From Scolanthus callimorphus (taxonomy: Eukaryota > Cnidaria > Anthozoa > Actiniaria > Edwardsiidae), in the NCBI GenBank assembly GCA_033964015.1, contig CM066916.1, positions 17,632,675 through 17,696,674 of the forward strand: DNA of 64,000 bases, given 5' to 3'. A model generated the notes under the pieces. The model saw only the letters and a program-made list of their open reading frames with translations. It was not told where the DNA came from and did not search any database. Positions 34,201 to 46,200 of this stretch are shown here, in pieces. Positions within the stretch are counted from its first letter, which is position 1; every line of letters begins with the position of its first letter. The position numbers and the translations under genes were made by a program.

Positions 34201-37200
34201 AATGCTTTGAAAAAAATTAACATCAGATCTCTGTAGAACAACGCTGAAGGTGCGCGTCAGACTTATCCCGTTCATGATGGAGTGTGCAACTTTAGGAGCG
34301 ACTGTTGTTACGTTGTTGGAGATGTAACTGGACAATGTATTCATGCTAGTGGGGGATACACGAATAGAAGAGACATCACTTCGCTGAGGGATGTAATAGT
34401 CATCAGTAGTGTTCGCATAAACTGTCTTCGAAACATGGGGTACCCATGTGTTGCCGGAAACAACATATGAGGTTTGTTGTAAGGAAGACAAATAAACAGT
34501 GTCATCGATGTTTGACTTCCAAAGGCTATTCATGAGCGTTCCATGTGAATGGACGTTGTCAGTTGAATCAGCGTGCGCTGTTTCATCGTTACTATTATAA
34601 CCAGCGACGCGTCTGCTATCCCAAGTTGAATGTGTTGTCTGGGTGCTTTCTATGAGAGATTGATGCAGGTAACCAGACGGTGACGGGGATGTGACGCCAG
34701 CGACTAGGATGACTTGTGTGGAGCTCTCGTTACCTTTTGAAAACAAAAACCAGAAATGGTAAGAAATAGGAACCGCTCTGACAGAAAGAAGTCACCAGTT
34801 TGTTTATCTGCCCCGTTTACTGGCAACAAATGCCCACGCAGATCTATGGTCTCTGATTTATGATCTGAAGATAAATAATCACTTAAAAGGTCTCGGTAAG
34901 GGAAAACGACGTGCTTACGAAAACAAATTATCGCGTCACAATTTATAAAAAATCGGTTATATAACGTTGTAAAGCTAAAAGATTGTTTTATCTAATGAAG
35001 TTGTTCATTTTAGCGAAGTTTAAATTTTTCTTCTATTTTAATGACTCGATCAAAAAAATACATTGTTTACTTGTGAAACTCCAGACCATTAGCGTTTTGT
35101 TGCACAATTTCACATTTTGGCTTTAGCTTTGGATTTTACTCACGAAGAAATGAACGAAAATATTAGGCCGCGAAGTAAAGAGTCGCTTTTTTTACAATTT
35201 GTGGCCGCAAAATTGATCATAAAATGTTTTTGAAGTAAAAAATAACAATTCCCTCACGGTTTTTGTGCGTTATCAGCTTCTAACGACAAAGAAAATTTGA
35301 TGCCGACATCTTAAATCGTGCGAGGTCAGGAGCTTCGCGAAGTTGAAATTTGACCTAAAATTCAAGTTCTAGAAAAGCGTTAATAAGTTTATTAAATTAC
35401 AGAAAATGGGTGGCGGGCAATACAAAAGAATCGGCTATTGAAGCCTCGGAAAACAGTTGACGCGTCATTTAAGGTTCTAGAAACATATTCTATCAAATGA
35501 ATTTCAAGCTCACTTTTGCACTGTAATGAATTGCAATCAATTCGCTGCTGTAGCAGATGGGCGTGGATGGTTTCCTGAACATGTACCTTGTGAACTTGTG
35601 CTTGTTAACTTGTACTTTCTAGGGGGAGGGGGGGGCTCAAAATAACATGCGCTTACTAAGGATCATTTACTCGCAAGTTTTTGAGCAGTGGTGATTTCTG
35701 TTGGGATAGTTTTAAATCCCCAGAAGCATGTATTTCTGTTTCTTCATTTTTATTGACGATGTGATTACTCATTTTCTGTCAAAGGAACAAAGCAAATTAA
35801 GTTGATAGTGTTGCAAGAATCAAATCAAGGATTGCCAGTACACCTAACTGGGGATTCTTTCCTTGAGGACTTCTCGTATAAGTTTTTCATTTGCACGCTT
35901 TTCATCCCATTACTCCGTATTATATACCAAATTGAAGCTAATATAATTTTTAAGAGCATTCGCTAATTTATCTTATCAGCGGGATGTTTTATTAATTTTA
36001 CTGTAAACATATTGCTAGCTAACTGCCATTGAAAATGCTCTAAAATTTCGAAAATATTTAGAAGTTTCAAAATTCAAACTTTGACATCCTGCATTACTTC
36101 ATGACAATTGCAGATGAGGCACCTTACCTCAATAATAGTCACCTAAAGTAAGCTAGTACTTCTGCAGTTTTTATACAAATTCTTCTTGTAATTACAAGAT
36201 AAATATTAAAACATTTTAATGTTAAAACTATTTGTATTTGTTAATCGATGATTTTAAAATGATATATAATTTATCATAGGAATATGTCAGCCTAATATTC
36301 GCGTGACGAGATTGCTCGGTACGTCAGTAGAGCTCTACTAGAACATTTGTGTAAGAGTAATCCAGCCAAATGTTCTATAATTTGTCATATTTATTTTCAT
36401 TGTTGGTTGTCGGAGGCTGCGAAATCTAATGTGAATATACATGACTCCTTTGAAGATGCACCGGTTTTCACGAAAAGTACATTAAATGTTACGGGAAGGA
36501 GATTAGAAGAAGACGGGAATGCAGGAAAATACGTCACCCTGACGCAATAAATTTTTTTATTTCTTTAAATGTATTTATCTTGAGTTTACCCGAGGAACTC
36601 CGATTCCACAATTTATTTGCATTAGTAGCGCAAATTAATTGTAGAAAAGACGCCCCCCGAGATAAGTACTGTCTAAAATTATACAAACCAACATTAGTGG
36701 AGCACGATTTGTTGCATGGCTCTGATTCTGTGTTTGAACCAAGAATCGAACAATTATGTCCTCCGTGCATAGGAATGGGATTCATACAGAAACGTGACCT
36801 GTTTCTTGATCCAGTGCCACAAATGACGGAACAGTTGGACCAGCCACTCCAGTCGGTGTAACCACCATGAATCGGACAACTCGGGCTGTTGCATGTTTCG
36901 ATCTGCAACGCTGGTCCTAAAACTGAACAATTTTGTCCTTCATACAAAGGAGATGGTTGGGTGCAGTTGCGCGTCCTGTAAGCGCGACCTGAACCACAGG
37001 ACACTGAGCAACTTGACCAATTAGACCATCCCGTATAGCCGCCATGTACCGGGCATAAGCTTGTATTACATAGCAGTGACTCTGTAGCTTCTCCCAAACC
37101 GGAGCAATTTCTACCTCCATGTGATGGAAGGGGATTTGAACATCTGCGACTTCTGTACTTATACCCGCCACCACAGCTTACAGAACAATGTGACCAGTTA

Positions 37201-40200
37201 GACCACTCGGAAAAACCACCGTCGACAGGGCAAGAAACGTTGTTGCAAGAAACCCTTTCCTCACTTTCCACCACCCTTGAGCAATTTGTTCCTCCGTCCA
37301 CAGGAAAAGAATTTGTACAGTTACGAGTTCTCTTTCGAAATCCTCCACCACAAGTGACGGTACACTCTGTCCAATTTGACCAGAAGGCGTATTCTTCGTC
37401 TATAGGACAAGTAACATTATTACAAAGACGTGTTTCTTCGCTCTCACCGAGTATGGAGCAATTTCTTCCTTCCTGTAAAGGAAACGGTTTTGTACAATTT
37501 CGTAACCTCTTTTGGTACCCTCCTCCACAAGTAGCGGTGCATGTTGACCAGTTTGACCATGGAGCATAGCTTCCGTTAACCGAACAGGTTATATTATTAC
37601 ATGGACGTATTTCCTCACTACTGGCGCCCAGGTTGGAGCAGTTTCTTCCTCCATACATAGAAGATGTACAGTTACGCGTCCTTTTTTGGAGTCCTTCACC
37701 ACAAGTCACTGTACATTCTGTCCAATTTGTCCACGAAGTGTAACTGCCATCAACCGGACATGTTATGTTACAATATGCTGTTTCAGAGCTCGCGCCAAGA
37801 CTTGAGCAGTTACGTGCCTCAACAATAGAAGCAGAGCTCGTGCAATTGCGAGTTCTGGTTTTTATTCCAGAGCCACATGTTACAGAACAAGTTGACCAGT
37901 TCGACCACTGCCCGTAGGAGCCATAAATTGAAAAACTTATATTACATAATTCGTATCCGACGCTGACACCAAGGTCAGAACAGTTTTTCCCGCCATACAA
38001 GGGAGCTGGATTTGTACAGTTACGAGTCCTGTTTCTGTACCCCTGTCCGTCATCTCCAGAGCAATCAGACCACCCTGACCACGTGCTATATCCTCCATGG
38101 ACCGGACAAGCCTTGTCATTACATGGTTGTGTTTCAAGAGAAATACCGATAAAGCTGCAGTTCCTTCCTCCATCTTTTGGTACAGGATTAGTGCAGCTAC
38201 GAGTTCTGTTTCTGTACCCTGAACCGCACGTTAACGAACAGCCGGACCAATGTGACCATTCTGTATATCCACCATCTGTTGCGCATGTCTCATTGCAAGG
38301 AATAATCTCAATACGAGTACCAAGTCTCGAGCAATCCCTTCCTCCATTAAGTGGTGCTGGACTTGTACAGTTACGTGTGCGGGTTTTATTACCAGTACCA
38401 CACTGAACACTGCATGATGTCCAAAGTGACCACGGCCCATAGCTTCCGTCCACTGCCAACACTGAAACATTGCACGCTTTAGTCTCATACGCATTTCCAA
38501 TGTAAGAGCAATTCTTTCCTTCGCCAAGGGGAAAAGGGTTGGAACAATTACGCATTCTTGCTTTGAATCCAGTGCCATTTGTAACAGAACATTCTGTCCA
38601 GTTTGACCAGGGAGTATAACCTCCATCAACTAGAAAACAAGGGAAACAAGTTTTGCTGTTGCTATATACATTTGCCCCACAAATACACTGTTTTCATATG
38701 CTCTAAATTTTCCTAAGAAAACTTCCAGTACATTTTTGCAAGAGTGTAAAGGCAAATGAAAGAACATGGAGATGTCCAATTATCGTAACTTCGCTTGAAT
38801 AAGGTGTTATAACCATTTATGAGCTGTTCATGCTTTCCGTATATTGCATGGGCTTCAAGAGGAACTTTCATGCCTGATTGCTTACAGTGAGCTACCCACC
38901 TGAAAATATCAAGTACGGTTTGTTGGTTATCCGGACAAATTTAGTGCGTGGATTAAAATTAAAAGTTCGTTCTTTTGTTACCTGGGCATGTTATCACACA
39001 CGCTTCGTACCATTCACTTGGCCCAAATGTCTGGCAATTTGTACCGCCAAACATAGGCGATGGATTCGTACAGTTGCGAGTTCTGTACCTGAACCCATTT
39101 CCACATTCCTGAGCAGTCGAACAAGCCGACCAGTTAGACCACGGTGTATATCCTCCATCTACGGGTGCTAAAATGGAAACAAAGGCTGTTATGCACTGTT
39201 GACCATTTCCAAATATATTAGTACTATATTAGGATAATAAGCGCAATATAAATCATTATTCCACATAAAACGAGTTTTTAAGTACCGTCGACGGTTATGT
39301 CAGTAATGTAAGCACTGCCACTAGCAGACGTTAGAGTCAGTGAAATCGTCGAACGTTTCGGAGCTGTCTTTTGTCATTTAAAGCCCTTGAAGATTAGAAA
39401 ACGAATATGATAATTTTCTGAACTTTTGATAAATTATTAATGACATTTATAATTATTTATCAAAAAATAATTTTCTTTTTTGGATAAGTTTTAGTCAATT
39501 AGAACTATCCAGTTATGTATCATATTGAATGGGCCTGAAGTTGACCTCAAACGTTTGTCAGAGGTTTTCTGTACATTGGATATTGAAAAAATTATATAAC
39601 CGAAATTATTATTAAAATTATCAAAAGTCACCATATATTATAAACAAAGAAACATTGTCAAAATTGCTCACACACTTTTGCAGTACACATTGGGGTCATT
39701 CAAGATCATATTAAACTAAGTGGCTCTATTGAATTCCTACAAACTTATCTAAGTGAGAGAATTATTTTTTTAAATATTATGAATTTCATAATAATAATTT
39801 GTTAACAGTTCATAAAATTAAGATCTGTTTCTGCTATTCAAGAGTTTTAAAGTAATATATTAGTCATACAAGTAATATATCAAAACGTAGCTTAAAAGCA
39901 AACCATATAACAACTGTTTTGACAATAGGTTATTTGAACCTTTCACCATATCTTAACGTTCGTCTTGTTCAACCGAGTTCAGGTTACTTTAATGGAGTAA
40001 AGCTATACCTACTCTTTGTGTCGTCAACTGAGAAGACATCAAGTTTTTCAAAAAGAGACACCGTTTCGAGCTCCCACTCCTCCATACAAGCTGACGCTCT
40101 ATGAGATCAGATGAGTAGCAGGCGTATTCGTACCGCGTTTGATAAGCTTTCGTGGCAATGAGTACCAAAAGCATTCGTTTCTAAATGTCGAATTGAAGAT

Positions 40201-43200
40201 GCGAGCGCTTAGTTTGAACTTCTTAGAATTGTCTATGTCTTGGAGCAAGTCTGCTTCTGCTCAAAGTGTTGCTGTCAGTAGTTTTGAAGCGCAATGCTTG
40301 TTAGGTTTTTACATGTATTATCCTTTCCATATAAAGCAATTACAAGCATTGCTTTATATTTAACAATCATCAGATTGCTGTCCTGCGACCTGAAAAGTTC
40401 TATGCGGTGATGATTAGTTCGTCTAGAACGCATACGAGCTCGGCTACGACCTTGGGAACTACTAAAATATTCCTAAAGTAGCCAACGGAATATTTCGCTA
40501 ACATGCAATTCAAATAAACCCGTTCAGTTCGGTCAATCTACGGTTAGAACTAAAGGAAATTGTAACAAGAACTGATTTTCCCATCAAATCCTGGATATAT
40601 AGAGAATATTACATGGCCGCGCGGAGATACGGATTTTCTCTTCGAGTGTTGAAAATTTATCATTTCATATTTAACACGAGAAGATAAAATTCGTATCTCC
40701 AAGCGGTCATGTAATGTTCTGTTTATTATATAAACATCAATGAAATACCAAATTCGAATTTTATTTGAGTTAAGCTTAAAAATCGAGCATTGAGCAAAGG
40801 CAAGTGTGATATCTTCACATGTGAAAATATCATGTTATTTTCACATGTTAGGATATCAAATTTTCGCGCGGGAGATCACCCGGTATTTCATTGGTGTTTA
40901 TATAATAAATATATATATCGTTAGAAACATATCTAAAATTCATGAAAATCCGTTCGGAGGAAAGTGGTTTATTTCGAGTTTTTTATTTCAGCTCATTTGC
41001 ATACGCAAAGTTTAGTATTGTCGACAACGATATTGAAGAAAAATTGCAAATTTTATGGACTGTACAGCTGTAACAGAAAAAAATTCTATAAATCGATCCC
41101 AGCGTTGGGCCCGGATCGTGAAATACCGCGACCGAGGTCTTGAAAATACTGATCGAAACGATTTTGAAGGCCGTAATCACGGTATTTTTTGCTTAAACAG
41201 AAACACCATAAAACAAATTAGCGCGCGCACCTCAGAATTTAACAGTGCGCGCGACTCATCCGGTCCCGGGGTTCGGATCGTAGTATTCCGGACCGATCGC
41301 GCGCAATTTGATGGATTCAGAACCGCTAATAAGATAAATACCGTTTTGATATATGTCTGTAACAATTTCCGAGAAAATATTGCTTGCTACAATTATGTTT
41401 ACGTTGCCATTGTTTTAGCGCTAGATTGACCGAACTAAATGCTAGGATAAGCATTACATATAAGGATAACAAGCACTATGAGCCTGTCCGAAGAATTGCA
41501 TCTTCAAATGTAATATATTGACTATGTGATGCAAAAACTATGGAAACAGCAGATGAGGTATTTCGTCATTCAGCCGAGTTCAACCGTCTTCACGTAATCG
41601 CAATATTTCATTTTGAAATGGAATTCTTCTGGCTTTGATGGCAAATCTCCTTTCGTCCAAAGCATATAAATATATCACTTACTGCAGTTAGAAATCAGAC
41701 AACTGTCCAATACAACTTGCGTCGTATTATTGGCTTCTTGGCCGTCGCAATGGTACGTGTTAACGTTTGCCTCGCTTGGATGTAGACATGCTCGGGACCT
41801 TGACCGGTTGCCATGGCGACAGGAGACTGAGCAAGGTGTCCATGGTGACCAATTTGACCACATTGCCTTTACTGAGACAGCAAACAAGATAAACAAGGAG
41901 AGGTTGGCTTGATGCGTACGTTGGTCGGAACGTAGGAAGGCAGGACAGATACATGCGCGTGCTTCTCAAACAATAACGAGTTAATGTTACACATGTTTAC
42001 AGAGATAATAAAGAATCTAAATTACATACGCAATTACATATGCAATTAACCGTTAAAAAAATCAATGAACATTAATGAAATGGGACAGAATCTGATGTAG
42101 ACTTGGTAGAGCGACCTTTCTGCTGACATCTGTTCAATTTCGAGTGCTTCTTCGCTTATTTTTCTGAAGAAGAGCCTTCTAGTCCGGCAGAAAAGACAGC
42201 GAATCTTGCATTCAGTTGATTAATATATTTAATTGCTCTACCACCTTCCCTAGGGACACTGATCCCTCGCATCTGACACGCAGTGGGGAAATCGTGCTAT
42301 ACGCCGTTGGAAAGCTGAAGTATCAGCTTGGACCCTTTATTTAACATTAAAACTACTACGAACCTCCATGCCTTGAATTCTGCGGGACCATTCTTGGTGT
42401 TTTGACCCTCCGGGGGGGACTCCCATATTTTTGAGGCGGGGGTGCTCGTCGTACCTTTTAGGGAAAATACGTCTTGTTGGTACCTTTTAGGGGTCAAAAT
42501 CAACGAAGCGACGCCATGTTTGTTACCTGTTAGGGATAAAACGAAAGTTCCCGACGAGCACCCCCGCCCCAAAAATATGGGATTCCCCCCTCCCCCCTTG
42601 GTTGACCAACGTAGCCCCTTTGACTAACGTAGTCTTTTGTTATACTTACATTTAGTCGTGTATGATGCACTGAATCCTGAGAACTCCTTGTCCGTGTCAG
42701 AGACAAAAACAACACTCAGATTACCAAATCGCGTTATTACAGGAGGTGACGCAAGTCCACAATACGTCGCCATGAGAGGCGAGCTCACAAGAACGCCTGC
42801 GCGGACCTCCACATAGTCAAACGTACAGCTTCCTCCCTCCACATGAAGACTAGTGAAGTTCAACTTGATTTCATAGAATGGATGCACATTAATAACCCAG
42901 TGGCATTTTTGGCCGATCGGGTAGAACTGAGGGTAGTTTGGCGAGCTGATGGTTCCGTTGCTGGTGCCAAGGTGTACATTACAGACTCCTGGAAATAAAA
43001 TGCTGCAATTATTAACATATATAAAAGTTTGAATGTAATAGAGATGTACAGTGAGGTTATAATACAAGGTGAGGTTATACATAGCACATAAAGACGTGGG
43101 GACAGAAGGACGAACAAAAGTATAGTAAGAAGGGGTGGGGTCACGATGCGGGCCACCACACGAGAAAGGGACCTGTCTATCAGCCCAGCTTGCAGGTTTA

Positions 43201-46200
43201 TTAGAAAGAAACCTACCCGAGATGTCATAGTTCTTTTGAAATGTTCACGGCAGAAAGTTTGCATGGAATTTTATTAGGTAGGGCATGATCTAAAAAGCAT
43301 TTATAACTACTGTAACCTTCCACTGTTTTTTTTTTATGTTATTGAGCTTTCACAAATCAGATGCAGTCATTGAAGTTATGATATCAGATTACAAAATATA
43401 TTTTTCTAAACCTTGAAACCAATTCCATTTTTTAAAATCTGTTTGGAACGCTTGGCAAACAAAAATCGTTCTGGCTAATGGCTGATTGCATTTTTATTCC
43501 GCACCGGGGGGGTTGAGGACCCGTGGAATTTTTCCAGGGGAGAGGGTCGATCCCAGTCCTGGAAATTCCAGGGGTGGGGGTCATTACCAAGGCTGGAAAT
43601 TCCAGGGGTGGGGGTCATTACCAAGGCTGGAAATTCCAGGGGAGGGGGTTATTATCAAGCCTGGAAATTCCAGGGGAGGGGAGGATGCATGGAAATTCCA
43701 GGGGAGAGGGCCTTTTCAGAGCTTGGAATTTCCAGGGGAGAGGGTCCATCCCAATCCTGGAATTTCCAGGGGTGGGGGTCATCACCAAGGCTGGAAATTC
43801 CAGGGGAGGGGGTGTTGAGGATGCACGGAAATTCTAGGGGAGGGGGTTATTATCAAGCCCGGAAATTCCAGGGGATGGGGGTGTTGAGGATGCACGGAAA
43901 TTCCAGGGGTCGGGGTCATTACCAAGGCTGGAAATTCCAGGGGAGGGGGTTATTATCAAGCCTGGAAATTCCAGGGGAGGGGGTTATTATCAGGCCTGGA
44001 AATTTCAGGGGATGGGGGTGTTGAGGATGCATGGAAATTCCAGGGTAGAGGGCCTTTTCAGAGCCTGGAATTTCCAGGGGAGAGGGTCCATCCCAATCTT
44101 GGAATTTCCAGGGGTGGGGGTCATCATCAAGGCTGGAAATTCCAGGGAAGGGGGTGTTGAGGATGTATGGAAATTCCAGGGAGGGGGGTATTGAGGATGC
44201 ATGGAAATTCCAAGAGAGGGGGTATTGACGATGCACGGAAATTCCAGGGGAGGGGGGCATAGAGGATGTACGGAAATTCCAGGGGAGGGGGTATTGAGGA
44301 TGCATGGAAATTCCAAGGGAGGGGGTATTGAGGATGCACGGAAATTCCAGGAGAGGGGGTATTGAGGATTGGCTGGAAATTCCAGTGAGGGGGGTGCTTT
44401 TGGAGCGTGGAAATTCCATGGGAGGGGGGTATCGAGGATGTACGGAAATTCCAAGGGAGGGGGGTATTGAGGATGCATGGAAATTCCAGGAGAGGGGGCA
44501 CAGAGGATGTACGGAAATTCCAGGGGAGGGGGTTATTGAGGATGCATGGAAATTCTGGGGGGGGGGGGTATTGAGGATGTACGGAAATTCCAGGGGAGGG
44601 GGTATAGAGGATGTACGGAAATTCCAGGGGAGGGGGGTACAGAGGATGTACGGAAATTCCAGGGGAGGGGGTCATCCCAAAGCAAGGTCCTCAACCCCCC
44701 CGGTGCGGAATAAAAATGCAATCAGCCAATTGAGATGAGGAAATCAGCTGCTTACAAATACAATGATATCTGGCTACGTATTCACGTGTGGCACGTGCGT
44801 GGGTAAAGTTTAGTAGCCCGCCCTTAAATGTTGAGTTAAGAGCTGCGAGATTATTCTGGCCTCCCGTTCATACCAAACAAAACCCCCAAACACAAGATAG
44901 GAAACAGAGATTTAAATGTACCTGAGTGCTGCAGGATGAAGCCGATACTCTCCTGTGTGTTCTGACCCGATACAAATCGCAAATACAACGAATTACTGGT
45001 AGACGTGAAGGTTGAAGGAATGTCTGAACCGTTGCAATATTTTGCATATAGAGGGGCTTGAGGAGTAGAACCCTGACGAATCTCGATATAGTCTCTACAT
45101 GATGTTCCCTGTGGATGTATGATAAGATAACGATCTAGCAGCATACATGCGTACATTTTATTTATACACAGGAATTCTTCAGTACGAAAATATTAATAAA
45201 CACGTTAAAAACATAAGTACTAGTTGTTTTACCGCACTGAAACTAAATGATCTATTTAGACAGCACTTTCTCACGATCAAATGACCAATCTTAGTGTCAA
45301 GAAGAAACATTCACAAAATACGTGCGACAGCAACTTACGCCCAATTGCAGGATCAGGAATTGAACATTGATCCTGTTGCCAGGGGATACGGCCAACACCC
45401 AAGTACAATTGAGATGATCAGGATAAGCACTTGGAAATGAAGGAGAGCTGATTACTCCACTCCACGTAGAAATGCTCGTCACTGTAGAGCATATTTCTAC
45501 AAAAATAAACAGAAACAAATAAATTGTAGTAAGTTTTCAACGACAACTAATAAGGTGTACTAGATAGGTTATTCTAGATGACAGCCGCCGAGATTAAGAC
45601 AATACGTTTTCTTATTAACTCGTGGATGTCCGAAAGATAGGAACGAGCTTTACTTAGGGGCGAAAATGGCGTTGTCGTTAGCATGGCCAAAATGATCTGG
45701 GAACTAGATTACGGGCTGCGCCCGCGATCTCTTACCACAGGAATCCCATCGAGACCCGGAATGATGACAAGCCATAGACTAGGCTAGCCAAAGGGCCACA
45801 AAATGTTCTTAGTCTTTAATTCAAGATAATGTGTACATCACTGATTATCAGTTCCTTTGAAGTTGATGGCTCATAATCTACGAGTTCGCCATTTGCTGCG
45901 CTTTGATTTTTATTATCGCCGCCACCACTACCAACACCATTATCATGATCGTCATCATCTAATACAATCCATACCAGTAGAGTACCAGTAGAGTGTCAAT
46001 TTGGCAGCCCAAACTTCGCACGCGCCGTCACTTAATTTTAATCTCGTGAACACTTTTTTCTGCACCACGCGATGAGCTATTTTGGGTCACGAATTCAAGT
46101 TAACAAAATAACCGGGCGTTCGAGTGCAAGACATAGCGTTGGTTTTAGTAGAGGAAATCGAATGAAAAACATAGAAACATTGATAGAGTTACCAGACCAA

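Noticed and set aside
36917..38629. Other-frame ORFs overlapping the TSP1 exon on both strands
   Set aside because: Shadows of the repetitive Cys/Trp-rich coding frame.
41055..41429. 124-codon plus-strand frame in a receptor intron
   Set aside because: No domain-like content or splice signals; composition matches surrounding non-coding DNA.
43486..44738. Open frames of 100-182 codons on both strands (Gly/Arg-rich or Pro/Ser-rich)
   Set aside because: They are translations of the minisatellite, which lacks stops in several frames; no start context, splice sites or domain.
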